A stretch of DNA of 12,148 nt from Candidatus Omnitrophota bacterium (GCA_028706795.1 JAQTVK010000012.1:1-12148); one strand, 5' to 3'; positions 1 to 6,729 are shown, numbered from the stretch's first letter. Made by a program: numbers and translations. The notes: generated by a model not told the origin, from the sequence alone.

Positions 1-342
1 GCATGGGTCGGCGCAGCCGGCCCTTTGGCTAATGTCATTTTAGCGTTCGTGCTTGTGGCGGCTTACCGGCTGTTCCCTTTTTTGCATGAGCCGTTATTAA
101 AAGGCATTATGTTTTATGCGATAAGCATAAATCTCGTCTTGGCGGCGTTCAACCTTATACCGATCCCGCCCCTCGACGGTTCGAGGATCTTATTCAGCTT
201 CCTGCCGCCAAGGATGGCGATGAGCTATATGAGCATTGAGCCGTATGGGTTTATGATACTCTTTATAATGCTGTGGATGGGTTTCTTAAATTGGTTTGTT
301 AATCCTATTTTATTTGCACTCTCAAGGATCATCGGGCTTTAA
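1..342 (+). CDS. Site-2-type (M50) membrane zinc protease, C-terminal part
   Basis: The reading frame is open from base 1, so the gene begins before the window; 113 residues are visible. They start with a GAAGPLAN stretch, the Gly-Pro-(L/Y)-A-N motif after the first catalytic helix in M50 proteases. Then comes NLIPIPPLDGSRIL (about residues 47-60), the second metal-binding motif, whose Asp is the third zinc ligand. The HExxH motif would lie upstream and cannot be checked. The segments are very hydrophobic, with at least three membrane helices, and no PDZ domain is visible. This fits the short YwhC/Rip-like group of site-2 proteases, which cut membrane-embedded substrates; the substrate here is unknown. 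The stop is 31 bases before the cold-shock gene. Confidence 0.85.
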   Translation, partial: AWVGAAGPLANVILAFVLVAAYRLFPFLHEPLLKGIMFYAISINLVLAAFNLIPIPPLDGSRILFSFLPPRMAMSYMSIEPYGFMILFIMLWMGFLNWFVNPILFALSRIIGL

Positions 343-354
343 ATCCTATAAAGG

Positions 355-362
355 AAGGAGGT
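355..362 (+). promoter_or_regulatory. Ribosome binding site deciding the cold-shock gene start
   Basis: AAGGAGGT, 11 bases before ATG 374. It supports this start over the longer open frame that runs back into the M50 gene. Confidence 0.75.
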
Positions 363-373
363 GCGTAATAGAA

Positions 374-586
374 ATGGCAGACGAATTGACCGGAGTGGTA
401 AAGTGGTTCTCTAACCAGAAGGGCTACGGTTTCATAACTCCGGATAACGGCGGCAAGGATGTCTTTGTCCATCATTCTGCGATAATCGGCGAAGGTTATA
501 AGACTTTAGCCGAAGGGCAGAAGGTGAAATTCGAGATAGCGAACACCGAAAAAGGCGACCAGGCATCCAACGTAACGAAGATCTAA
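374..586 (+). CDS. Cold-shock domain protein (CspA family)
   Basis: A 70-residue single cold-shock domain, the usual length. It carries the RNP1 motif KGYGFI (residues 16-21) and RNP2 VFVHH (30-34), preceded by GVVKWF, the typical start of the nucleic-acid-binding beta barrel. Such proteins bind single-stranded RNA or DNA in the cytoplasm and melt RNA structure. The ATG at 374 is chosen because a strong AAGGAGGT sits at 355-362 and because family members start just before the GxVKWF motif. The frame stays open upstream to 296, but that part overlaps the M50 gene and lacks family similarity. I see no clear promoter of its own, and no long structured 5' leader like that of E. coli cspA fits in the short gap. 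Confidence 0.96.
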   Translation: MADELTGVVKWFSNQKGYGFITPDNGGKDVFVHHSAIIGEGYKTLAEGQKVKFEIANTEKGDQASNVTKI

Positions 587-624
587 CTAAGCGGCTCCGT
601 AATCATCAACCATAAGGTGATATC

Positions 625-1716
625 ATGGCTTCAGTATCGGTCCGCCTTGGCGAGCGCAGCTATATCATTGCCATCGAAAAGACGCTTGAGAGGCTGCCGC
701 GGGAATTAAGAAGGCTCGATCCCGGGACAGAGGCGGCGGTCATAACGAATCCAAAGGTCAAGTCTCTTTTCGGGAAGAAGGTCGGAGATTCCCTTAAGCG
801 GTCCGGCCTCAACGTGAGATTCCTGCTTGTCCCCGACTCGGAAAAGGCCAAGTCGCTTAAAGAGGCGATGGGGCTTTTGGCGTCGCTTTCTAAGATGGAC
901 GGCAAGGGCAAGAGGCTGTGCGTCGCGGCATTAGGCGGCGGGGTGGTGGGGGACCTTGGAGGTTTCGCGGCATCCGCGTATAAACGGGGTATCCCTTATA
1001 TCCAGGTCCCGACGACATTGCTTGCCCAGGTAGACTCATCGATCGGCGGCAAGGTGGCGGTGGACTTGCCCGAGGGCAAGAACCTCGTAGGTTCTTTCTA
1101 CCAGCCCAAACTCGTATACAGCGACATATCTTTCCTCAAGCGCCTTTCGGCGCGCGATTTCGCCTCCGGCATGGCTGAAGTCATCAAATACGCCGTCATA
1201 AAAGACAACGCGCTCTTCGGTTACCTCGGACGCAACAGGCGGAAGATACTCAGGCGGGACGCGGGAACGCTCCTCGAGATAGTGAAGAGGTGCGCGAAGA
1301 TAAAAGCAGCCATAGTATCGAAGGACGAGAGGGAGAAGAGGTCGATAAGGACGGTCTTGAATTACGGCCATACCATAGGGCATGCGATCGAGGCAGCTCA
1401 CGGATACTCCAATGCCTATTCGCACGGCGAGGCGATAGGATTGGGCATGATAGCCGCGGCGCGCATATCGCAGCGGCTGGGGATGTTCCCGGAGGGAGGC
1501 GTCTCGAGGATAGAAAAGATGGTCGCTGATTTCGGCCTCCCCGTGGACCTGAAGAAGACCGATACGGCAAAGATCATGAGTTCTTTGTCGCGCGATAAAA
1601 AATTCATACGGGGAGTGAACAGGTTTGTCCTTCCGGTCAAAATAGGCAGGGTCGTAGTAAAGGAATCGGTTCCCGAATCATTGATACGCGAAGAGATCAA
1701 AAAATTATACCGTTAA
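625..1716 (+). CDS. aroB: 3-dehydroquinate synthase
   Basis: A 363-residue protein, the normal AroB length. It converts DAHP to 3-dehydroquinate, the second step of the shikimate pathway, in the cytoplasm with NAD+ and a divalent metal. The NAD-binding GGGVVGD is at residues 104-110. The QVPTTLLAQVDSSIGGK block is at 127-143. By family alignment the metal ligands are Glu185 (in GMAEVIKYA), His249 (in NYGHTIGH) and His267 (in HGEAIG). All core motifs are present, so it should be active. ATG 625 follows AAGGTGA at 614-620 with a short spacer. The next gene, rnc, begins 9 bases after the stop, which suggests co-transcription. No other shikimate gene is in the window. Confidence 0.97.
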   Translation: MASVSVRLGERSYIIAIEKTLERLPRELRRLDPGTEAAVITNPKVKSLFGKKVGDSLKRSGLNVRFLLVPDSEKAKSLKEAMGLLASLSKMDGKGKRLCVAALGGGVVGDLGGFAASAYKRGIPYIQVPTTLLAQVDSSIGGKVAVDLPEGKNLVGSFYQPKLVYSDISFLKRLSARDFASGMAEVIKYAVIKDNALFGYLGRNRRKILRRDAGTLLEIVKRCAKIKAAIVSKDEREKRSIRTVLNYGHTIGHAIEAAHGYSNAYSHGEAIGLGMIAAARISQRLGMFPEGGVSRIEKMVADFGLPVDLKKTDTAKIMSSLSRDKKFIRGVNRFVLPVKIGRVVVKESVPESLIREEIKKLYR

Positions 1717-1725
1717 AGCCCCTCC

Positions 1726-2448
1726 ATGCCAGATAAATCAAGGTCATCCGAGCTTAAAAAATTTGAACGGCGGGTAAAGTACACCTTCAGGAACAAGAAA
1801 CTCCTGGCCCAGGCGCTTGTCCACCGTTCTTATGCCTATGAGCGTCCCGGAGGGAAGGGATCCGATAACGAGAGGCTTGAGTTCCTCGGCGACGCGGTCC
1901 TCGGGCTGGTGATAAGCGGCTCTATCTTCATACGGTTCCCGGATTTTCTTGAGGGAGAGATGACCCGGATACGGTCGGCGCTCGTAAGCCGCCAAACACT
2001 GGAAGGCCTGGCCAGGAAGCTTGGGCTTGGGAAAATGCTCCTGTTAGGAAAAGGAGAGGCGGCGAGCGGCGGCGCAGAACAATCAAGGAATCTTGTGGGC
2101 GCGTATGAGGCCGTAATAGGGGCCATCTATGTCGACGGCGGTTTCAAAAAAGTCGGAAAATTCATCGAGGAGCAGTTTAAGGCGGAATTAAAAAGGATCC
2201 CGGAAGGCGGCACCACTAAAGACTATAAATCGATCCTGCAGGAATATACGTCAAAGGCCTACAAGGCCACGCCTAAATATACGGTCGTATCCGAAGAAGG
2301 CCCGGAACACCGGAAACATTTCGAGGTAGCGGTCCTCTTCGGCGGTATGGCGCGCGGAAAGGGCGAAGGAAAGAACAAAAAATCGGCGGAGCAGGACGCC
2401 GCCTATAAGGCGCTTTTTAATGAGGGCCTGCTTGACAAAACGGCATAG
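1726..2448 (+). CDS. rnc: Ribonuclease III
   Basis: A 240-residue protein with the usual two domains. The nuclease domain (about 1-155) has the signature ERLEFLGD at residues 49-56, and the double-stranded RNA-binding domain covers about 165-235 (QEYTSK start, KKSAEQDAA end). It cleaves double-stranded RNA in rRNA and mRNA maturation. By alignment to the E. coli enzyme, Glu49, Glu52, Asp56, Glu76 and Glu128 correspond to E38, E41, D45, E65 and E117. The position of E. coli Asp114, normally an acidic metal ligand, is Gly125 here (RNLVGAYEAVIG). The two residues best known as essential (D45, E117) are kept, so activity is likely but not certain. It lies 9 bases after aroB. Confidence 0.95.
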   Translation: MPDKSRSSELKKFERRVKYTFRNKKLLAQALVHRSYAYERPGGKGSDNERLEFLGDAVLGLVISGSIFIRFPDFLEGEMTRIRSALVSRQTLEGLARKLGLGKMLLLGKGEAASGGAEQSRNLVGAYEAVIGAIYVDGGFKKVGKFIEEQFKAELKRIPEGGTTKDYKSILQEYTSKAYKATPKYTVVSEEGPEHRKHFEVAVLFGGMARGKGEGKNKKSAEQDAAYKALFNEGLLDKTA

Positions 2449-2468
2449 GAGAAGTAAAATCACCTAAC

Positions 2469-2924
2469 ATGCAGATAAGACCGATACAATCCAGGGACCA
2501 GGAGCGGGTAAAGGAACTGATAAGCGGTATACTGTCCAAAGAGTTCCAGTTCGGGCATAGCGCTTATCCTTACGGGGATCTCGATTCGATAGATAAAGTC
2601 TACGGCGGAAAGAGAGAGCAGTTTTTCGTGATGGGAGATGACGGCGAGATAGCCGGGACAGTAGGCATCAAGGAGGAGTCGAAAAAGACCGCCATCATAA
2701 GGCGCCTCTTTGTCAACCCTTCATCCAGGAAGAAAGGGTTCGGCGGCCTTCTCCTGGACAGGGCGCTGGATTTTTGCAAAGAAAAGGATTATCACGAGGC
2801 GGTCTTCCATGCCGCGACAACGATGAAGAGCGCGATCAAGTTATGCCGGAGCAGGGGTTTCAAGGAAACAGAGAAGCTTGTCTCAGGCGGCATCGATATA
2901 ATAAAATTCGTAGTTACTTTCTGA
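2469..2924 (+). CDS. GNAT-family N-acetyltransferase
   Basis: A 151-residue single GNAT domain, which would transfer an acetyl group from acetyl-CoA to an amine; the substrate cannot be told from sequence. Motif A is RRLFVNPSSRKKGFGG (residues 78-93), with the R-x-x-G-x-G pyrophosphate-binding loop at 87-92. The following helix is LLLDRALDFCKEK, and motif B is SAIKLCRSRGF (121-131). ATG 2469 is 20 bases after the rnc stop. The nearest Shine-Dalgarno-like AGGAG, at 2447-2451, overlaps that stop and is rather far (17 bases). It may be a RimI-like protein acetylase or a small-molecule acetylase. Confidence 0.88.
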   Translation: MQIRPIQSRDQERVKELISGILSKEFQFGHSAYPYGDLDSIDKVYGGKREQFFVMGDDGEIAGTVGIKEESKKTAIIRRLFVNPSSRKKGFGGLLLDRALDFCKEKDYHEAVFHAATTMKSAIKLCRSRGFKETEKLVSGGIDIIKFVVTF

Positions 2925-2931
2925 GGCCGAA

Positions 2932-3450
2932 TTGTTCTGGAAAAAAACGGATAAGACAGATAAAAATATAAAGAACCTCTCGGAAAGGGATATACAGAGG
3001 CAACTTTACGGGAATTACCTCGATAAGGTAGAGGTGATGGATTCCTCTTTTATCGTAAAGGAAAAGGAAGAGGCCCCGATAAAGGAAAAATTCGACGCGA
3101 AAGCGAAGAAAGAGATCGGTACCGAACTGGAAGAATTAAAAGGCGAATTCAAGCGCCTTCAGGGAGAGGTCAACAGGCTCAAGAAAGACAAGGAATCGCT
3201 CGAGCGCCCGGAGATATGGTTCAAGCCGCCTTTCCTTAAGACCAGGCAGCTGGTGGTGATCGGGTCCCTGGTGGTCCTCATCTTAGCGGCTTCCGCCTCA
3301 TTCCTGGCCATAAAATTCTTCATATCGAAGGTCAGCCATAAAGAACCACCGGTCCTTTCCGAAACCAAGGTCTCGAAGAAAAAGACCGTCCCTTCCAAAA
3401 GTTCCGCTGTAAAAAAACCTGTTAAAAAGGCGGGAGAGAAGAAGCCTTAA
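2932..3450 (+). CDS. Membrane-anchored coiled-coil protein of unknown function
   Basis: I do not recognise a named family. The 172 residues run in order: a charged N-terminus (MFWKKTDK, then NLSERDIQRQLYGNYL at 15-30); a heptad-rich probable coiled coil at about 58-92 (EELKGEFKRLQGEVNRLKK); one hydrophobic helix at about 106-131; and a Lys/Pro/Ser-rich, very basic tail to the end. With a single helix and a basic C-terminus, the topology is uncertain. The start chosen is TTG 2932, 7 bases after the GNAT stop, because the conserved-looking N-terminal block begins there. The first in-frame ATG (residue 36) would remove that block. It runs towards the gspA/gspB pair, so a shared envelope role is possible but unproven. 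Confidence 0.7.
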   Translation: MFWKKTDKTDKNIKNLSERDIQRQLYGNYLDKVEVMDSSFIVKEKEEAPIKEKFDAKAKKEIGTELEELKGEFKRLQGEVNRLKKDKESLERPEIWFKPPFLKTRQLVVIGSLVVLILAASASFLAIKFFISKVSHKEPPVLSETKVSKKKTVPSKSSAVKKPVKKAGEKKP

Positions 3451-3451
3451 C

Positions 3452-3463
3452 CCCGTATACGGG
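3452..3463. repeat. Perfect 12-bp palindrome between convergent genes
   Basis: CCCGTATACGGG fills almost the whole 13-base gap between the + strand coiled-coil gene (stop ends at 3450) and the - strand gspB gene (stop ends at 3464). As RNA it could form a 4-bp CCCG/CGGG hairpin with a TATA loop on either strand. No T-run follows on either side, so it is not a standard terminator. Confidence 0.45.
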
Positions 3464-3958
3464 TCAATCCAATTTCAGGACGAAACCCTGGCCTGACACC
3501 TCATCCAGCATTTCGACGCTGCTATCATGGATCTTTACTATCCTGGCTCCTTTTATTGAGGCGCCCTCCTCGAGGATCCTGTTCTCTATTATGGCGGCCG
3601 GTTTGCCCGCGCCATAGACTATCCCGCTGAGGGTCAGGCGGGGATTTGACAGTTTTGTCATGAAAGTCCCGATGGGGGTCGACTCCTGTTTAGAGGGAGC
3701 CGGGATCGGGAGAGTGGAATATCCTTCAGCAGCCGGTTTAATTATTGTTTCGGAGGTCTTATTCTGCGTCCCGCTTTGCGGGAGCGTCAATAATGCCACA
3801 AGCCCGACGGTTACGATCGTCGCCGCGGCCATCAACATTGTCCTCGACAGGTTGAAACCGCCGCTGTCATGGACTTCGTCTTTTACCGGAGCGGGGGCCG
3901 GGGGCGGGGTGTCAGTGTCCACAGTTGCTTTTTTCAAGGCTTCCAGTATTATGCTCAT
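3464..3958 (-). CDS. gspB: GspB-type general secretion pathway protein
   Basis: A 164-residue bitopic membrane protein. It opens with MSIILEALKKA, the typical GspB N-terminus. After a Pro-rich stretch there is one membrane helix (about residues 40-59), then a Pro/Ser/Thr-rich linker. A small C-terminal domain at about 106-164 (LTLSGIVYGAGKPAAIIENR to the end) matches the pattern of the periplasmic T2SSB domain. In Aeromonas the ExeA-ExeB complex binds peptidoglycan and helps place the type II secretin. The ATG overlaps the upstream ATPase stop by 4 bases (3955-3958), so translation is probably coupled. Related GspB-like proteins also occur near type IV pilus or exosortase genes, so the machine it serves is not fixed. 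Confidence 0.82.
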   Translation of the reverse strand: MSIILEALKKATVDTDTPPPAPAPVKDEVHDSGGFNLSRTMLMAAATIVTVGLVALLTLPQSGTQNKTSETIIKPAAEGYSTLPIPAPSKQESTPIGTFMTKLSNPRLTLSGIVYGAGKPAAIIENRILEEGASIKGARIVKIHDSSVEMLDEVSGQGFVLKLD

Positions 3959-4770
3959 ATTTTTACGTATCCCTCGATCTCTTCAACGGAACGTTTTATC
4001 ATGTCCAGGGTCATTGTTTTAGTCTCCATGGCAAATCCCAGAAGCAAGGTCCTATCGCAGATCAGGTTTATGAGCCTCGGCACGCCCGAAGAATATTCAT
4101 AGACCTCTCCCAGGGCATCCGGCTCAAATGATATGTTCCCGTCGGCGCCCGCGACGCGCAGGCGGTGATAAATATAATCTCCCACTTCGGTCTTGTCCAG
4201 GGGAAGGATATGGTACCTTACCGCGATCCTCTGCCTGAGCTGTTCCAGTTCGGGTGAATCAAGTTTTTCCTTAAGCTGCGGTTGGCCGACGAGGACTATC
4301 TGGATCAGTTTTTCCTTGTCGGTCTCAAGGTTGGAAAGCAGCCTTATCTGTTCCAACTGGGCCGCCTTAAGGTTTTGCGCCTCATCGATGATAAGGACCA
4401 CATTAGAACCGGCCTTGAGTTCCGCGATGAGGAACCTGTTGAGCTCGGTGAGGAGGTTTATCTTTGTCTTCGGCTTGACCTCGAGGCCGAGGTCGGTGAC
4501 TATGGCCAACAGAAGCTGCATCTCCGGCAGGTTTGAGTTCAGGATGAAAGCGGTCTTCGTGTTTTTATCGAGCTGGCCCAAGAGGGCGCGGCAAAGGGTG
4601 GTCTTGCCCGTGCCGATCTCGCCGGTTATTTCGAGGAAACCTTTTCTTTCTTTTATCCCGTAAATGAGATGGTCGAAGGCTTCGCGGTGTTTCTTGCTGA
4701 AAAAAAGGAAATTAGGGTCCGCGGTTACGTTGAAAGGTCTTTCTTTTAGGCCAAAGAAACTTTCATACAC
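3955..4770 (-). CDS. gspA: GspA/ExeA-type AAA ATPase
   Basis: With this start it is 271 residues. It begins MYESFFGLKERPFNVT, the usual opening of this family. Walker A is GEIGTGKTT (residues 50-58), Walker B VVLIIDEAQN (124-133), a sensor-1-like block LVGQPQL is at 160-166, and GVPR (229-232) resembles sensor 2. It is a cytosolic ATPase partner of GspB. The long Aeromonas ExeA has a membrane helix and a C-terminal peptidoglycan-binding domain; this protein stops after the ATPase part. GTG 4770 is preferred over TTG 4785 because GGAGG (4783-4779 on this strand) lies 8 bases before the GTG and overlaps the TTG. The alternative label is a TniB-like or exosortase-associated ATPase, but the GspB partner argues for GspA. 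Confidence 0.85.
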   Translation of the reverse strand: MYESFFGLKERPFNVTADPNFLFFSKKHREAFDHLIYGIKERKGFLEITGEIGTGKTTLCRALLGQLDKNTKTAFILNSNLPEMQLLLAIVTDLGLEVKPKTKINLLTELNRFLIAELKAGSNVVLIIDEAQNLKAAQLEQIRLLSNLETDKEKLIQIVLVGQPQLKEKLDSPELEQLRQRIAVRYHILPLDKTEVGDYIYHRLRVAGADGNISFEPDALGEVYEYSSGVPRLINLICDRTLLLGFAMETKTMTLDMIKRSVEEIEGYVKI

Positions 4771-4778
4771 TCGGGATA

Positions 4779-4783
4779 CCTCC
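4779..4783 (-). promoter_or_regulatory. Ribosome binding site deciding the gspA start
   Basis: GGAGG on the - strand, 8 bases before GTG 4770. It overlaps the upstream in-frame TTG at 4785-4783, which therefore cannot use it. Confidence 0.75.
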
Positions 4784-4814
4784 AAAAAACAGAAAACCAG
4801 ATTTCGCGATTTTT

Positions 4815-4843
4815 ATTCTATCATCATAATATATGCTTGTCAA
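4815..4843 (-). promoter_or_regulatory. Sigma70-type promoter of the gspA-gspB operon
   Basis: Reading the - strand, a perfect -35 TTGACA (4843-4838) is followed by 17 bases and a -10 TAGAAT (4820-4815). Transcription would start near 4808 and give a leader of roughly 38 bases before GTG 4770. This is the best promoter match in the window. Confidence 0.75.
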
Positions 4844-4856
4844 AGCAAAAATCCTA

Positions 4857-4884
4857 TTGTAATGCCCGTTTTTGAAGGTATAAT
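4857..4884 (+). promoter_or_regulatory. Sigma70-type promoter of the first PilZ gene
   Basis: The -35 is TTGTAA (4857-4862), then 16 bases, then a perfect -10 TATAAT (4879-4884). The start would be near 4891, leaving a leader of about 15 bases that still contains the GGTGGGGG ribosome-binding sequence. It is divergent from, and about 15 bases away from, the gspA promoter -35, so the two may interfere or share a regulator. Confidence 0.6.
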
Positions 4885-4905
4885 ATCTTTGAAAGGTGGG
4901 GGAAA

Positions 4906-5268
4906 ATGGGTTGGGGCGGAATCGATACCAGAAGAGGCGTGCGCGTCGCTTTCGAATGCGTCGTCATCGTCAAAAAAAAAGAGACCAGCCTTGTCTTTAG
5001 GACCCAGACCGAGAACATCTCTGCCGGCGGGATCTGCGTCATACTCGAGAAAGGGCTGCTAAAGAACACCCCGGTTGAAGTCGAAATTTTGCTTTCCGAA
5101 GACCCTATCCCGGTAAGATGCAGCGGCAAAGTCGCATGGACTATCCGGCGCAACGAATACGCAAAGAAGAAACCCTCGCAGTTTGATACGGGCATAGAGT
5201 TTACCGATATCACGGACGAGGATAAGGCGCGTTTGAAGCGGATAATAGAAGAGTTGCTGGAATATTAA
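4906..5268 (+). CDS. PilZ-domain protein, probable cyclic di-GMP receptor (1 of 3)
   Basis: A 120-residue protein made of one PilZ domain. Both c-di-GMP-binding elements are visible: R-x-x-x-R at Arg9-Arg13 near the start and N-x-S-x-x-G at residues 37-42 (NISAGG). The C-terminal GIEFTDITDEDKARL is also typical of PilZ proteins. Stand-alone PilZ proteins pass the c-di-GMP signal to motility, polysaccharide or secretion machinery by protein contact; the target here is unknown. ATG 4906 follows a G-rich ribosome-binding site at 4895-4902. The gene has its own promoter and lies divergent from gspA. The two PilZ genes downstream differ clearly in sequence, so they are not recent tandem copies. 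Confidence 0.88.
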   Translation: MGWGGIDTRRGVRVAFECVVIVKKKETSLVFRTQTENISAGGICVILEKGLLKNTPVEVEILLSEDPIPVRCSGKVAWTIRRNEYAKKKPSQFDTGIEFTDITDEDKARLKRIIEELLEY

Positions 5269-5269
5269 C

Positions 5270-5298
5270 TTGACTTTTGTTATTGAGGGGTAGATAAT
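5270..5298 (+). promoter_or_regulatory. Promoter of the pilZ2-pilZ3-plsC operon
   Basis: The -35 is TTGACT (5270-5275), then 17 bases, then a -10 GATAAT (5293-5298). It starts one base after the stop of the first PilZ gene, so the second and third PilZ genes can be transcribed independently. A similar TTGACTTTT element precedes the c-di-GMP gene at 10639. Confidence 0.6.
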
Positions 5299-5356
5299 AA
5301 CAACAGAAAAGGAGGACAAGTACTGACCTTAAAAAAAAGATAGGGGGGTGAGGGGG

Positions 5357-5737
5357 ATGAGCGAAAAACGGAAATTTATGCGTTTTGATGTGGCCGTTGA
5401 AGTGGAGTATATGGTTCCCGGAAATGGCGCCCCGATAGAAGGCATCTCTGTTACGCGCAACTTAAGCCGTGAGGGGATGCAGATCACCGTAAACAGTAAA
5501 CTTGTCCCGGGCACCGAATTAGAGATCAAATTGAGGATCCCCGAAGATATGGCTCCTGTGTACGCAAAAGGAGACCTTGTCTGGGTGGAGAAACCCGAGG
5601 TCAAGACCGAATCTTCCGCCGGCGTGAAGTTTACCCAGATGTCGCCTTTTGACAGGAACCGCATACTTGACCATGTTTATAAAGAGTGGGTGGAAGAACA
5701 AATCGGCCAGAACGCGACACAACCGCGGAATAAATAA
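5357..5737 (+). CDS. PilZ-domain protein, probable cyclic di-GMP receptor (2 of 3)
   Basis: A 126-residue single PilZ domain. The R-x-x-x-R motif is Arg5-Arg9 (RKFMR) and N-x-S-x-x-G is at residues 35-40 (NLSREG). The end of the domain shows SAGVKFTQMSPFDRNRIL. All residues expected for c-di-GMP binding are present. ATG 5357 is chosen over the in-frame GTG at 5348 because that GTG lies inside the purine-rich GGGGGGTGAGGGGG run that should serve as the ribosome-binding site. It has its own promoter at 5270-5298 and is followed after 11 bases by the third PilZ gene, so the two should be co-transcribed with the acyltransferase gene beyond. Confidence 0.88.
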   Translation: MSEKRKFMRFDVAVEVEYMVPGNGAPIEGISVTRNLSREGMQITVNSKLVPGTELEIKLRIPEDMAPVYAKGDLVWVEKPEVKTESSAGVKFTQMSPFDRNRILDHVYKEWVEEQIGQNATQPRNK

Positions 5738-5748
5738 AATATAAATTC

Positions 5749-6129
5749 ATGCCAAGATCTAAGATCGAAAGAAGAAAGCACCCGCGTGTCGACCAGAAAG
5801 TGCCCCTGAAGATAAGGGATGAGGGTTTCGACACGATAAGCGTAACAAAAAATATAAGCTGTTCAGGCGTTTTCTGCCAGGTTGACGGTTATTTCCCGCT
5901 TTTGTCAAAAGTCAAGATAGTGCTGCTGCTTCCTTCCGAAGAGAAATCAAAGGCTCATCCCATACACATAGAGGGCGTTGTCGTCCGTTCAGAACCCGTT
6001 AAATCCCCGTCGAATCCCAACTGCAGGAACATAGGCGTATTCTTCAGCAAGATCAAGAAACAGGACATGCTGAAGATAACCGGCTATATCAATTCCATCC
6101 TGGCCAAGAGGATGGTAATAATAAATTAA
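5749..6129 (+). CDS. PilZ-domain protein, probable cyclic di-GMP receptor (3 of 3)
   Basis: A 126-residue single PilZ domain with R-x-x-x-R at Arg9-Arg13 (RKHPR) and N-x-S-x-x-G at residues 35-40 (NISCSG). It is richer in Lys and Ile at the C-terminus than the other two (ITGYINSIL, then AKRMVIIN). Cys38 within the binding loop, Cys43 shortly after it and a Cys near the domain end (NPNCRN) are unusual, but nothing shows a function for them. The gap to the upstream PilZ gene is 11 bases and the next gene starts 4 bases after its stop, so it sits in the middle of an operon. I see only a poor ribosome-binding site before ATG 5749, which suggests translational coupling. Confidence 0.86.
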   Translation: MPRSKIERRKHPRVDQKVPLKIRDEGFDTISVTKNISCSGVFCQVDGYFPLLSKVKIVLLLPSEEKSKAHPIHIEGVVVRSEPVKSPSNPNCRNIGVFFSKIKKQDMLKITGYINSILAKRMVIIN

Positions 6130-6133
6130 AGCT

Positions 6134-6718
6134 TTGCCGTACCGCATCCTGCGCCCTATCGGGTGGTTGATCTGCAGGATTTTTTTCTGCCTGAAAGTCA
6201 AAGGCGCAGAGAATATTCCTGCTGAAGGGAAATTCATAATAGCCGCCAACCACTCCAGCTACCTTGACCCCGTCGCGATCGGAGCCGCAGTCCCCAGGCA
6301 GATAAAATGGATAGTCCGGAAGGACGTCTATGATGTCTGGTGGCTTAAACCTTTGTTCGCGTCTACGGGGATGATAAGGGAGAACGGTTCGGTCGGGAAG
6401 GCGATAGGCCTTCTTGGGAAAGGCGAGGTTTTAGGGGTATTCCCGGAGGGATCCAGGAGTTACGACGGAAGGCTCGGCGCGGGCAAAAGGGGCGCGGCCA
6501 TTATGGCGTTAAAATCCGGCGCCCCGGTGATCCCATGCGCCGTCAAGGGAGCTTTTAAGGCCTATCCGCGCAGCGCCGTATTCCCGAGGCCTTGTCCCGT
6601 AGAAATAATAATAGGAAAAGCTATCGAACACGTAAAAGCGGATGACCCGGACAACCGGACGATCGATTCCGCCTTGGCCGGGATAATGGCAGCGATAAAG
6701 TCGCTGATGGAGCAATAG
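6134..6718 (+). CDS. 1-acylglycerol-3-phosphate acyltransferase-like protein (PlsC family)
   Basis: A 194-residue acyltransferase, on the short side for PlsC (usually 200-250). The catalytic H-x4-D motif is NHSSYLDP with His40 and Asp45. The glycerophosphate-binding block is FPEGSRS (103-109), and PVIP lies at 131-134. The family makes phosphatidic acid from lysophosphatidic acid and acyl-ACP or acyl-CoA at the inner face of the cytoplasmic membrane. An N-terminal hydrophobic stretch (WLICRIFFCL, 11-20) would anchor it. The start is TTG 6134, 4 bases after the third PilZ gene, with no good ribosome-binding site, so coupling is likely. It could also acylate another lipid, since the family is broad. 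Confidence 0.88.
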   Translation: MPYRILRPIGWLICRIFFCLKVKGAENIPAEGKFIIAANHSSYLDPVAIGAAVPRQIKWIVRKDVYDVWWLKPLFASTGMIRENGSVGKAIGLLGKGEVLGVFPEGSRSYDGRLGAGKRGAAIMALKSGAPVIPCAVKGAFKAYPRSAVFPRPCPVEIIIGKAIEHVKADDPDNRTIDSALAGIMAAIKSLMEQ

Positions 6719-6729
6719 TTCTTGCGGTA

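Noticed and set aside
1036..1425. 129-codon open frame on the - strand inside aroB
   Set aside because: It lies wholly within the well-supported aroB gene, its protein has no recognisable features, and it has no upstream signals; it is a by-product of codon bias.
4783..4785. TTG 4785 as the gspA start
   Set aside because: It overlaps the only good ribosome-binding site, and the family's usual MYxxFFGL opening begins at GTG 4770.
4906..6129. Tandem duplication of PilZ genes as a recent repeat
   Set aside because: Outside the binding motifs the three proteins differ strongly, and I see no long shared nucleotide stretch.
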